Shown here: positions 17,395 to 26,793 of the stretch, one piece after another
Layout: each line of letters opens with the position of its first letter
Numbering within the stretch: position 1 is the first letter of the stretch
NCBI GenBank assembly: GCA_019420905.1
Contig: JAHZGH010000011.1
Location: 100,348 to 164,347 of the forward strand
Reading direction: 5' to 3'
From: Succinivibrionaceae bacterium
GTDB lineage: Bacteria; Pseudomonadota; Gammaproteobacteria; Enterobacterales; Succinivibrionaceae
Length of the DNA stretch: 64,000 nt
Notes under the pieces: generated by a model
Told to the model about the DNA's origin: nothing
What the model saw: only the letters and a program-made list of their open reading frames with translations
The model's database searches: none
Program-made: the position numbers and the translations under genes

Positions 17395-18231
17395 CTAATA
17401 AAGAACAGACCCATGAAATCCCAATTGATGAGATATCATTAAAGCAGCCTCTTTAACTTTTTTTGCTATAAAGTTTTTCTTATCTTCAGTTAACATATTG
17501 ATTAGGCTTGAAACTGAGATTGAGGCTACAGGGGCATTACTATGATTGCGTAGTACGGAGCCAATGCAATACATATAAGGTCCGTCCTCTCGATCATCGA
17601 TCGCATAACCTCGTTCTCGAGACTGATGAGCATCTTGCAGTACAGCAATAGATGTTGTTTTAGTGAAAGGAGTATTAGCAGGATAAGGCGCTGGCCCCAA
17701 AATTTTTAAAATAACATCATCAGGATAAGCAAACAGCATAGCTTTTCCTAAAGAAGTTGAATGCAAATCGCGGCGAGAGCCTACTTTTGCATCAGCTTTA
17801 ACTACTGATAAATCCTCAGCTCTATCGATATAAACAATTTTTCCTCGATTTTCTACGCCCAAAAATACAGTTCCGCCTGTTACTCGATTTAATTCCTGCA
17901 AATAAGGTCTTGCTATATCAATAACACCTAATTCAGATACAGCAGCCATTCCAATATCAAAATTTAATAAAGATAATCCGTATGTTTTTCTTTCTGGGTT
18001 TTTAACTTCTAATAATCCTTTTTGTACTAAAGTATTTACCAACTCAAAAGTTGAAGATTTTGGCAGATTTAACATTTCGCAAATATCTTGCAAAGTCAAA
18101 TGCCTGCGAGTATCTGCAAATAAAAGCAGAAGATCTACTGTTCTTACAACTGACTTTACAAGCTTTACATTTTTTTCAATATTGCTGTTTTCAACTATTA
18201 CTTTATTTGAAAAATTATCAAAATAGTTCAT
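17395..18231 (-). CDS. IclR-family transcriptional regulator
   Basis: 278-residue regulator. Residues 28-90 form the winged helix-turn-helix (LTLQDICEMLNLPKSSTFELV), the remainder the GAF-like effector domain with the IclR signature near residue 200-235 (RERGYAIDDRE). It heads the operon and is the obvious controller of it; palindromes 145-180 bp upstream are candidate binding sites. IclR proteins can repress or activate; the sequence does not say which. Confidence 0.93.
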   Translation of the reverse strand: MNYFDNFSNKVIVENSNIEKNVKLVKSVVRTVDLLLLFADTRRHLTLQDICEMLNLPKSSTFELVNTLVQKGLLEVKNPERKTYGLSLLNFDIGMAAVSELGVIDIARPYLQELNRVTGGTVFLGVENRGKIVYIDRAEDLSVVKADAKVGSRRDLHSTSLGKAMLFAYPDDVILKILGPAPYPANTPFTKTTSIAVLQDAHQSRERGYAIDDREDGPYMYCIGSVLRNHSNAPVASISVSSLINMLTEDKKNFIAKKVKEAALMISHQLGFHGSVLY

Positions 18232-18376
18232 AAATGCGAAACATCCAAAATAGAAAGTCTTGACCAGAATTGAAGATAAAAAAATCTTTTAATGGCCTTA
18301 ATTTATCACTAAAAATAAGAAGTTATTTAATTTTATTAATCTGATTTCTAATTATATGAAGAGGTGAACAAGATAT

Positions 18377-18408
18377 ATTCGACATAACGAATAATTCGCA
18401 TATACGAA
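18377..18408. promoter_or_regulatory. Paired IclR-type palindromes
   Basis: ATTCG-N6-CGAAT (18377-18392) and TTCG-N6-CGAA (18395-18408), centres 17 bp apart, in the 425-bp gap upstream of iclR. Two equal palindromes in tandem suit an IclR tetramer. The rest of the gap is AT-rich without genes. Confidence 0.55.
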
Positions 18409-18590
18409 CTATATATTCAATTTTTTTATTATTTTCTGTATTTTTTACGAATTATTCATTTAAAACTATAAAAACTTTTTACAAATAAGCTAAAAAATTT
18501 TTTAGAAAACAAGTTATTTTTTAATGATGAATAAACTTCAATTATTTTGATAAGATTTTCTTAATTGCAATTTATGGTTCTATAACAAAT

Positions 18591-18618
18591 AAAAAATCCC
18601 TTTTTTAAGGGATTTTTT
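18591..18618 (-). terminator. Rho-independent terminator after the membrane protein gene
   Basis: AAAAAATCCC/GGGATTTTTT, ten-base stem with an 8-nt loop; the T-rich arm serves either strand. It lies about 40 bp after the stop of the minus-strand gene. Confidence 0.8.
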
Positions 18619-18656
18619 CATAAATTTTGCTGACATTTAGACTTATCTTAAAATAT

Positions 18657-20177
18657 TTAAATTTTCTTATAATGTCTAAAATCTAATTTAGCTTTTTCCT
18701 CAGGATGATTTTTCAAATATTCTATATTGAGCTTATCATTCGGATCTTCAGGATCGCCTCTATCTAGAGAACAAACTCTATCCTCTACAGGCATTTGAAA
18801 GAATGCATAATCATGACTTATAGTCGACGGAAACTCATAATTGCAGCTGCGGCGAATTGAATCAACATGATAAAATCTGGCTATGATTAAATTTCCAAAA
18901 TATTGCTTTTGAGCTCTAACATCCCCGATAAAAACATATTTTGATGTCAAAACTCGCATAGGCTTTACAACCAAGTCCTGAACTCCAGCATCAATTTGAG
19001 CCTTAATCTCCAGTGAACGTTCTTGATTATCCTCATTGGCTATTTTATAGCAGTAAAGCGTATTTGCCATTGTCGGCACAGCATATATCAGGCCTAATAT
19101 TACTAAAATTTTACTCAACGTTTTATTTACAATCGGACCTTGATGCTCAATTACAAGCCTTACCATAGCAAGAACTGCCGGAATCAAGAAAATTGTAAAC
19201 GGACTTGTTGAACGTGCAGGAAAATTAGGAGAAAAAATCATTATTGATAAAGCGCTAAATGACATCAAAAATAACCATAAAGCAGCATACCATTGATATT
19301 TATATTTCTTATGATCATTATTTTTTATAACTTTATAGACACAAAAAGCTAAAAGTAAAAGTAAAGGCAGATTTTCAAGCAAAGTATAGCTATAAATAGA
19401 TAAGGATGAAGGCAAATGCGCCCAAAAATCAAAGCCCTCACTTTCCATAAACTGCAAGCGGGCCTTATTACCAGGAGAAAATACTAAAAGTAAAAAACCT
19501 ATTCCGACACCAATACCGCCTGAAATTTGCCATAAGCTTAAACGTCTTTGCTTTAAAAGGTATAAACCCAAAATACCTACGACCAAGCACGCAGCAAAAC
19601 TAGTATTTTCATTACACCAGCCAGCTGCAACTCCTAAAATAAACATTAAGGCTGCAAAATAAAAGGATCCGTCAAGCTTATCCTTTTGAATCGACAAACG
19701 ATAAGGTAATAAGAAAATTAAAACAATTGTCGTAGTAAACATGTAGTTACAAGAGCTTACTAACATAAATACTACTTCACCATATATTCTTAAAAATAAC
19801 CATAATGACATAGTAATAAAGAATAAAGGTAGGAATTTTAAGCCTTTTAAAGTAGGCTTTATACCGTAAGCATGATAATAGATAAATAAAATTAAAGTGA
19901 TATAGCAACAGGCACTGGCTAGAGCAGAAAGCTCCTTACCTGCATATAATAAAGTCTGGGCAATGAGATGAGCTGGAGTACGTCCTCCCCACTCAAAATA
20001 ATGTCGCCACTGAGAGACAATAATATCACTGAAAGATTTAACCAAATCATCTGTACCTTGAATCATCAAATAGCGATAATCATTGGTAAAATAAGGAATA
20101 AGGTAGGCACAGCTACCGATAAAGAGGCCCCAAATTAAGAGCCAAATATAGGATTTTGAGATCATGGTATATTTCAC
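18657..20177 (-). CDS. Polytopic membrane protein, DUF6056/glycosyltransferase-like
   Basis: 506 residues with about ten to twelve hydrophobic helices and a soluble C-terminal tail of roughly 110 residues. The N-terminal region after helix 1 (FTNDYRYL ... RHYFEWGGRTPAHL) resembles the periplasmic loop of DUF6056-type and other GT-C-fold membrane proteins, where an acidic residue in that loop is part of the active site. That points to transfer of a sugar or other group from a lipid carrier, for example in surface polysaccharide modification, but this is inference. Start is GTG at 20177 or ATG at 20165; neither has a clear ribosome-binding site. It stands alone, divergent from mfd. Confidence 0.7.
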   Translation of the reverse strand: MKYTMISKSYIWLLIWGLFIGSCAYLIPYFTNDYRYLMIQGTDDLVKSFSDIIVSQWRHYFEWGGRTPAHLIAQTLLYAGKELSALASACCYITLILFIYYHAYGIKPTLKGLKFLPLFFITMSLWLFLRIYGEVVFMLVSSCNYMFTTTIVLIFLLPYRLSIQKDKLDGSFYFAALMFILGVAAGWCNENTSFAACLVVGILGLYLLKQRRLSLWQISGGIGVGIGFLLLVFSPGNKARLQFMESEGFDFWAHLPSSLSIYSYTLLENLPLLLLLAFCVYKVIKNNDHKKYKYQWYAALWLFLMSFSALSIMIFSPNFPARSTSPFTIFLIPAVLAMVRLVIEHQGPIVNKTLSKILVILGLIYAVPTMANTLYCYKIANEDNQERSLEIKAQIDAGVQDLVVKPMRVLTSKYVFIGDVRAQKQYFGNLIIARFYHVDSIRRSCNYEFPSTISHDYAFFQMPVEDRVCSLDRGDPEDPNDKLNIEYLKNHPEEKAKLDFRHYKKI

Positions 20178-20263
20178 AATAATAAAATTCTTTGCATAGC
20201 AATTTTTTGTTTTGTGAAGTATACCGCATTATTTTTGAACAGAATTAAAAATTAAATAAAACG

Positions 20264-23200
20264 ATGCAATTATCAGATCTACTTCCCAAAGGGATAAACC
20301 CAAAATTCACTGCCAGCGAAAAAACAATCGGCAATTTAAAAGGTGCGGCCCTTGCTTTAACAATAGCTGCAATCAAAGAACACAATCAAGAACCGCTATT
20401 GATAATTTGCAATAATGGCAGCGATGCGCGCAATTTAAAAGACGAGCTTTTCTTTTTACTACCGCAAGAATCAATTAGATTCTTTTGTGATTGGGAAACT
20501 CTGCCATATGATCGCCTCTCCCCACATCAAGATCTCATCTCCGAACGACTAAAAATCTTAGCTACTGTAAATAAGCAAAAAAACGGTATTGTCATTGCTA
20601 CTTTGCCAGCCCTTTTATCAAGACTTGCTCCAATATCTTTTATAAAAAGTCAAAGCTTTATTTTAGAGAAAAATCAGCACTACGATTTAAATGACTTACA
20701 GGAAGATTTAGTTGAACAAGGCTACCTCTTAGTTGATCAGGTTCTAGAGCATGGAGAATTTGCTCGGAGAGGATCCATATTGGATATTTATCCTATGGGT
20801 GATAGTAATCCATACCGTATCGACTTTTTTGACGATGAAGTAGATAGTATCAGTCTTTTAGATATTGATACGCAGAGATCTTTAGAAAAAGTTGATAAAA
20901 TCAACATGCTGCCTGCTCATGAATATCCATTAGATAAAGAAAGCATCAGTATCTTCAGAAGCAATTACCGAGATGCTTTTCCCAATGCAAATTTACAAAA
21001 TCATGTAATATATCAGGCCATAAGCAAAGGTTCTATACCATCTGGAATTGAATATTATTTGCCGCTATTCTTCTCAGAAACGGCAACTTTTTTTGATTAT
21101 CTGAATGATAAATTTAATATCATAACTATTGATAATATAAATGAAGCTGCTAAAGCTTATTTTACTGAAGCAGATAATCGAGCCCAAAGTCGCAAAGGAA
21201 ATCCTGATAATCCTCCTTTAGATCCGTTAAAAATATTTTTAAACGAGCATGAACTTGCATTAAACATAAAAAAATTTAAGCGTATTTCTTTATATAAAGA
21301 TCATCTTGATAATGAGTTGTCAGAAAAACGCGGCTTTTATAACAGTGATTTTGAATTGCTTCCTGCTTTAAGTTTTAACCGTCAGGATAAAGACAGTTAT
21401 CAAAACTTATGTAATTTCTGCGATGAATTTATAGGAGCACAACAAGGTCGAATTCTTATCTCAGCTATATCAGAAGGAAGACGGCAGTCTTTGAGAGAAA
21501 TTCTGCCTCAGAGTATTATCGATAAATTCTCTATTAAAGCAGCATCTTCTATCTTGGACTTTATTCAAGGCAATGATAAGCTGATGCTCACAGTATCACC
21601 CTTTGATATGGGAGTTTATTCAAAATCGTTAAAACTTGCTTTTTTAACAGAAAGCGATCTCTTAGGATTCAAGGTAATAAAACAAAAGCAAGCACGTAAA
21701 AATTCCCATCTATCTGACGATACCATCATAAAAAATCTTTCTGAATTAAAAGAAGGACAAGTAGTTGTTCATATTGATCATGGCATAGGCCGTTATAGAG
21801 GTCTTAAGACTTTAGTAATTGGAGGCGTTAAAGGCGAATATCTGTCAATTGAATATCAAAACGCAGATACTCTCAATATTCCAATCACTGCCTTGAATAA
21901 GGTAGCTCGGTACAGCGGCGGCGAAAATCCTGTATTAAGCCGTCTTGGATCTGATATTTGGGCTAAGAAAAAACAGAAAGCCTATGAAAAGGTCTGTGAT
22001 GTTGCTGCCGAGCTTTTAGATCTTTATGCTAAGCGTGAGGCTCATGAAGGACGAGCCTTTCCTATAGATTTCAAAGCTCTTGATGAATTCTCTGCCGGCT
22101 TTGGCTATCAAGAAACCCCCGATCAATTATCGGCAATCAATGCAACTTTAAACGATCTTGCACAAAAACGCCCTATGGACAGGCTCATATGCGGTGATGT
22201 AGGTTTTGGTAAAACTGAAGTTGCGTTAAGAGCCGCTTTTGTTGTCGCTTCATCAGGAGCTCAAGTTGCTGTTTTAGTTCCAACTACAGTCTTAGCAGAA
22301 CAGCATTATCAAAATTTCTGCGAGCGCTTTGCAGGAACTCCGATTATTGTAGATGTGGTATCGCGCTTTAAAAGCCTTAAGGCTCAAAACGAAATTTTAA
22401 AGGATGTGGAAAACGGCAAGATCGATATCATTATCGGTACACATAAACTTTTATCTAAGAGCGTTAAATTTAAAGATTTAGGTCTTATTATTGTTGATGA
22501 GGAGCATAGGTTTGGCGTTAAGCAAAAAGAGCGCCTAAAGGAAATTCGTTCCAATGTTGATATTCTGACCTTAACAGCAACTCCAATCCCCAGAACCCTC
22601 AATATGGCCATGGAAGGAATGCGGCAGCTATCTATTATTGCTACTGCACCTGAACATCGTTTAGCAGTAAAAACCTTTGTAGAAGAAAGCTCCGAAAGCA
22701 CTGTAAGAGAAGCTATCATGCGCGAGCTACGCCGCGGAGGACAGGTTTATTACCTGCATAACGATGTTGCAACTATAAACCAGCGTGCCGAACAATTGCA
22801 TAAATTAGTACCTGAAGCTCGTATTTGCATAGGTCATGGTCAATTAGCTGAAGGTGAGTTGCAAAAGGTAATGCGAGATTTTTACAATCAACGCTTTAAT
22901 CTTTTAGTTTGTTCTACTATTGTGGAAAATGGCCTAGATGTGCCTACTGCTAATACTATTATAATAGACAGAGCCGATACTTTAGGTCTAGCACAACTGC
23001 ACCAGATTCGCGGACGTGTAGGCAGGTCTCATCATCAGGCCTACGCTTATCTCTTCACTCCTCCTAAAGCTCTCTTAAGCAAAGATGCTAAATTACGCCT
23101 AGATGCAATATCTTCTTTAGAGGAATTAGGGGCGGGCTTTGTTTTAGCAACGCACGATCTGGAGATCCGCGGCGCAGGAGAGCTTTTAGGAGAAGAACAA

Positions 23201-23776
23201 TCCGGTCAAATTCAATCTATCGGATTTTCTTTATATACAGAAATGCTAAATTCTGCAGTAAAAGCTTTAAAAGAAGGTCATGAACTTTCACTAAATGAAA
23301 TTTCACAAAATGAATGTGATATTAATGTACATCTGCCCTGTCTGCTGCCTGATGACTATATTCACGACATCAATATGCGGCTGTCTTTATACAAACGCTT
23401 GAGCTCCTATGAAACATCTGAGGAATTTTCCGATTTTAAGGCTGAGCTCATAGACCGCTTTGGCTTTCTGCCTCAAGCCGCTGAAAACCTTCTAATATTA
23501 TCAAAGCTCAAACGTCAAGCAACTAATTTGGGAGTCACTAAAATATTATGCGATGAAAACGGTGGCGTATTAGAACTAGGCTCACAGCATAAAATCGATC
23601 CTGGATATCTAATCGCTCTTATAACCAAACATCGAGGCTATAAGATGTCAGGACAAAATTCGCTGCGCTATTACATAAAGGAGGATGAGAACCGCTCGCG
23701 TATGCAAATCTTGTCGCAGCTATTGCAAGCTCTATATGCGCACAGTAAGCTATATAAAAATTCCTTAAATAGCTAA
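20264..23776 (+). CDS. mfd: Transcription-repair coupling factor Mfd
   Basis: 1170-residue DNA translocase that removes RNA polymerase stalled at DNA lesions and recruits UvrA. Order of domains: UvrB-like N-terminal region (about 1-330), RNA-polymerase-interacting domain (about 490-560, starting LKEGQVVVHIDHGIGRY), RecG-like helicase lobes with Walker A GFGKTEVA near 645 and DEEH near 745, motif VI region GRVGRSHHQAYAY near 915, and the C-terminal UvrA-binding regulatory domain. Length matches the E. coli protein (1148). Monocistronic, divergent from the membrane protein gene, and closed by a bidirectional terminator. Confidence 0.98.
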   Translation: MQLSDLLPKGINPKFTASEKTIGNLKGAALALTIAAIKEHNQEPLLIICNNGSDARNLKDELFFLLPQESIRFFCDWETLPYDRLSPHQDLISERLKILATVNKQKNGIVIATLPALLSRLAPISFIKSQSFILEKNQHYDLNDLQEDLVEQGYLLVDQVLEHGEFARRGSILDIYPMGDSNPYRIDFFDDEVDSISLLDIDTQRSLEKVDKINMLPAHEYPLDKESISIFRSNYRDAFPNANLQNHVIYQAISKGSIPSGIEYYLPLFFSETATFFDYLNDKFNIITIDNINEAAKAYFTEADNRAQSRKGNPDNPPLDPLKIFLNEHELALNIKKFKRISLYKDHLDNELSEKRGFYNSDFELLPALSFNRQDKDSYQNLCNFCDEFIGAQQGRILISAISEGRRQSLREILPQSIIDKFSIKAASSILDFIQGNDKLMLTVSPFDMGVYSKSLKLAFLTESDLLGFKVIKQKQARKNSHLSDDTIIKNLSELKEGQVVVHIDHGIGRYRGLKTLVIGGVKGEYLSIEYQNADTLNIPITALNKVARYSGGENPVLSRLGSDIWAKKKQKAYEKVCDVAAELLDLYAKREAHEGRAFPIDFKALDEFSAGFGYQETPDQLSAINATLNDLAQKRPMDRLICGDVGFGKTEVALRAAFVVASSGAQVAVLVPTTVLAEQHYQNFCERFAGTPIIVDVVSRFKSLKAQNEILKDVENGKIDIIIGTHKLLSKSVKFKDLGLIIVDEEHRFGVKQKERLKEIRSNVDILTLTATPIPRTLNMAMEGMRQLSIIATAPEHRLAVKTFVEESSESTVREAIMRELRRGGQVYYLHNDVATINQRAEQLHKLVPEARICIGHGQLAEGELQKVMRDFYNQRFNLLVCSTIVENGLDVPTANTIIIDRADTLGLAQLHQIRGRVGRSHHQAYAYLFTPPKALLSKDAKLRLDAISSLEELGAGFVLATHDLEIRGAGELLGEEQSGQIQSIGFSLYTEMLNSAVKALKEGHELSLNEISQNECDINVHLPCLLPDDYIHDINMRLSLYKRLSSYETSEEFSDFKAELIDRFGFLPQAAENLLILSKLKRQATNLGVTKILCDENGGVLELGSQHKIDPGYLIALITKHRGYKMSGQNSLRYYIKEDENRSRMQILSQLLQALYAHSKLYKNSLNS

Positions 23777-23820
23777 TACTGACTATAACCTATATCATAG
23801 GCAAATATGTTGTAAATAAT

Positions 23821-23847
23821 AACCCCTGTAAAAATTTTACTGGGGTT
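23821..23847. terminator. Bidirectional terminator between mfd and the hydrolase gene
   Basis: AACCCC-T-GTAAAA / TTTTAC-T-GGGGTT stem with T/A-rich tails on both sides; serves convergent genes. Confidence 0.75.
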
Positions 23848-23873
23848 ATTATTTATATATAATCAGATAACTT

Positions 23874-24908
23874 TTAGGCAAGCAATTTAGCAGGATTTGC
23901 CTTAATTAGTTTCTCCACAACTTCAATACTTACCCCTTTTTGCATTAATAAGGATACAAATACTGTGGGAACGAAAATAAAGCCATTTCCTCCGTTTTTA
24001 GTCCACATTTGCTTTAAAAAGACATCATGAGATAAAACAATTTGATCCTCATAACCATGTTTAATCAAATTATAAACATTCTCAACAGTCTCAAAAACAC
24101 TAGGACCTACGCCCTCTTTTGGAAAAGATATATCTTGAGCAATCATATCAAACTCAATAAATACGCCCCTATCAAGCAGTCTCTTTTGATAATCAAAATC
24201 TTTTCCTGAAGGATCAGAATGAGCTAATGATATCTTTGCAGGATTAACTCCCATTTCATCTATCATTATATCTAAAACTTCATCACCGTAACGAAGCCAC
24301 CCTGGCATATGAATATTAATGCTTATATTAGGATTTAATTTTTGTGCAATCGCCCCTGCTCTTAAATTATTTTTCTCACCAGCTGTAAAATTCGGCGATA
24401 CTCCCAACTCTCCTATAAGACCTGCTTTAATATCTGTACCGTCAATTCCTACATTTAAGTCATGATCATATTCATCAGCTATAATTTCAGGCTTACGCAG
24501 CAATTTATCTTCTGTTTCAAATTTAGATAAATAATAACCTGTTGAGGCAATTACATTTAAATTCTTTTTTACAGCAACTTCATGAATTTTTTTAATATTT
24601 CTTCCAATAGATGCTGAGCCAGTAGCCTCAACTACGCTTCTGCCTCCAATTTCAATAAATTTTTCTACCTCAAAACAAACATCATCTATATCTTTTTCAG
24701 ACATATTGTCTTTATTGCAATAAGGATCATAACGCAAGCCATAAGCTATATCTGAACTTACCTTTTTATCTGCAATAAATTTTGAATACGGGTAAAAAGG
24801 CTTATCTACACAATTTGACAAATCATTAAAAAAATGCTCGTGTACAAGACAAATACCTAATTCATCCTTATTTATTTTGCCTGTGACAGTTTGAACAAAG
24901 CCTTGCAT
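23874..24908 (-). CDS. Phosphotriesterase-homology (PHP/PTE-like) metal hydrolase
   Basis: 344-residue amidohydrolase-superfamily protein. The binuclear metal site is readable: H23 and H25 (VHEHFF), the bridging residue E167 (IGELG, glutamate instead of carbamylated lysine as in PHP proteins), H200 (INIHMPG), H230 (LAHSDPS) and D295 (LSHDVF). Characterised members hydrolyse lactones, N-acyl groups or sugar-phosphate lactones; true phosphotriesterase activity is not expected. First-copy context: downstream of a transporter and an amidotransferase-like gene, opposite an AraC regulator, so it probably opens a lactone or ester-like nutrient. Confidence 0.9.
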   Translation of the reverse strand: MQGFVQTVTGKINKDELGICLVHEHFFNDLSNCVDKPFYPYSKFIADKKVSSDIAYGLRYDPYCNKDNMSEKDIDDVCFEVEKFIEIGGRSVVEATGSASIGRNIKKIHEVAVKKNLNVIASTGYYLSKFETEDKLLRKPEIIADEYDHDLNVGIDGTDIKAGLIGELGVSPNFTAGEKNNLRAGAIAQKLNPNISINIHMPGWLRYGDEVLDIMIDEMGVNPAKISLAHSDPSGKDFDYQKRLLDRGVFIEFDMIAQDISFPKEGVGPSVFETVENVYNLIKHGYEDQIVLSHDVFLKQMWTKNGGNGFIFVPTVFVSLLMQKGVSIEVVEKLIKANPAKLLA

Positions 24909-24926
24909 AGTAATAACCTCTGTATA

Positions 24927-25880
24927 TTAAGCATTCTGAGTAGCTAAACGTTCAGCTTTAGAAGGAATTGCTGTAACAATTGCACCAGCCAAAGCAAATA
25001 ATGTTCCGATAATAGTTACTAAATAAACAGTATTGCCTAAAGCTGGGATAGCCAAATCAATCAGCACAGATCCCAATAACTGACCTGCAGTAGAAGCTAC
25101 GCCTAAAAGTAATAAACCTATACCTCTTACTAATAAGGCCATTAAGGCAATTGAAGCTAAGCCTAAAGGTCCGCCAAGATACATCCACCATTGTGTAGGA
25201 AGATCAAAACTTACATAACCTAAAGCCACGCGAATTACTAAAGCTGTAGCAAGTACAGTAAAGCCGACAATGAAATTCCAAGTAATAGAAACTAGCATTG
25301 AACCTGTAGCTTCTCCTACAGCAGAATTTCCGGCAGGCTGCCAGCCTGCCAAAAGACCGGCTAAGAAAGGAAGAACTGCTAAAATTAAAACTTGAGGCGA
25401 CTCCCATTGAGGAATTACTACAAAAATCGTAGCAATAATAGCTAAAAGAGCTCCTGTTATTCTCTGCAAAGTAAAAGGCTTCTTCTCTTTCACACCAATA
25501 CCAAATCTATCACAGAGTAAACCTGATAAAATCAATGCCGAAATAAGAGAAGTTTGGAAAGTTGCTACCCCCAGCTCATGAGCTGAAGCTCCCTCTGAGA
25601 ATACGACCATAGCTCCGCACAAACCGGCAAACCAATTCCACAACGGAATTTTTCTGCTCTTAATAAGGCTTGGAATTGAAGCAAACTGCTCTCGCGTAGA
25701 CTTTCTTGAAATAATGATGAAAAACATCACTATAAGACCGCTTGCAAAAGAAATTACTGCGCAAGCATTACCATCACCTAAAAATTTACCTAGCTGTCCG
25801 TTTACAGCAGATTGCATTGGAGACAACATTCCTGCTAATACAGTAGCTAACATAAATAACGGTACAGAAACTCTATTCAT
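24927..25880 (-). CDS. DMT-superfamily transporter, fused DUF606/YdcZ-type
   Basis: 317-residue membrane protein with about ten helices. It looks like two five-helix DUF606 (YdcZ) halves in one chain: the GMLSPMQSAVNGQLG motif in the first half has a counterpart LLAGWQPAGNSAVGEATGS in the second. In many bacteria the halves are separate genes of about 150 codons. Expected to carry a small metabolite across the inner membrane; with the PTE-like hydrolase 18 bp downstream it is the likely importer for that pathway. Confidence 0.85.
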   Translation of the reverse strand: MNRVSVPLFMLATVLAGMLSPMQSAVNGQLGKFLGDGNACAVISFASGLIVMFFIIISRKSTREQFASIPSLIKSRKIPLWNWFAGLCGAMVVFSEGASAHELGVATFQTSLISALILSGLLCDRFGIGVKEKKPFTLQRITGALLAIIATIFVVIPQWESPQVLILAVLPFLAGLLAGWQPAGNSAVGEATGSMLVSITWNFIVGFTVLATALVIRVALGYVSFDLPTQWWMYLGGPLGLASIALMALLVRGIGLLLLGVASTAGQLLGSVLIDLAIPALGNTVYLVTIIGTLFALAGAIVTAIPSKAERLATQNA

Positions 25881-25905
25881 AATAAAATCCTCTATTTAAG
25901 AGTAA

Positions 25906-26637
25906 TTATTTTCTGGCAATATACTTTAATGAATTAACCCACATATCTGTGTAGTGCTTCCAATTCATGAATTCATTGCATCCCCAGTGAGGAGAGCAAT
26001 CTGACATGAAGCAAGCAGTCAAGCCTTGCTTATATTTACCAAAAACTAATAAAGGATCTTCTCCAACAGTCATAACAACTTCGGCGCCTTCACGAGCTTT
26101 GACCTTGTTATAACCTAAAAATAAAGGATGCCCCTCAAAGCCTTTCACTGTTTCATGCTGCGGTAATGAATATGAAGCTCTAATGCCTTCAGGGACTTCA
26201 ACGCGATCATCGCCATCTAACATTTCTACAGGAAAAACTTCATTTAATACTGTATTTTTATAGTTGCCCTTAGCTTCAATTCCCATGAATGATAGATATC
26301 CGCCTATCATCATAAATCCGCCGCCATTTGCTACAAAATCTTTAATCTTAATTAAGCTATTAGGCACAGTTTTTAAATTATAGAATGTGTTATTCTGTAA
26401 TAAGAAGGTGTTACTGCCAATATCACTAATAATTACTACATCGTACTTATCAAGATCTAAATCGAAGCCTAATTGAATTTGATGAGCTGGGAAATAATCA
26501 ACTTCAATGCCTCTTGATCTTAGCTGTGATATTAAATAGGTAGCACCTTCTTCATACTTTGTGGAGGTAAAACTATCAAAGCCTTTAGAGTGGATCATGT
26601 GAATACTCCAAGACTCGCCTATCAATAATACTTTCAT
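25906..26637 (-). CDS. Glutamine amidotransferase-like protein (PF07090/ThuA-like)
   Basis: 243-residue protein of the class-I glutamine-amidotransferase-like fold (DUF1355 type; MKVLLIGESW start). The stretch GGGFMMIGGYLSFMG is the nucleophile-elbow region of the fold, but no cysteine is at that position, so it is not a normal glutaminase. Related ThuA-like proteins accompany sugar utilisation operons. First gene of a three-gene operon, 25 bp upstream of the transporter, divergent from an AraC-type gene. Its reaction is unknown. Confidence 0.8.
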   Translation of the reverse strand: MKVLLIGESWSIHMIHSKGFDSFTSTKYEEGATYLISQLRSRGIEVDYFPAHQIQLGFDLDLDKYDVVIISDIGSNTFLLQNNTFYNLKTVPNSLIKIKDFVANGGGFMMIGGYLSFMGIEAKGNYKNTVLNEVFPVEMLDGDDRVEVPEGIRASYSLPQHETVKGFEGHPLFLGYNKVKAREGAEVVMTVGEDPLLVFGKYKQGLTACFMSDCSPHWGCNEFMNWKHYTDMWVNSLKYIARK

Positions 26638-26793
26638 ACTTTCTCTCCTGTTAGATATCAGTTCGTATTTGTGTATTTCTAAGATAATGTATGATGTAAT
26701 ATAAAAATACTATCAATAACGACTAAATAACATAATTCAAAAGTATGAATTTCTATTTTTTAGCTAAAATTCAAAAATAGAGAATTTAATAAA

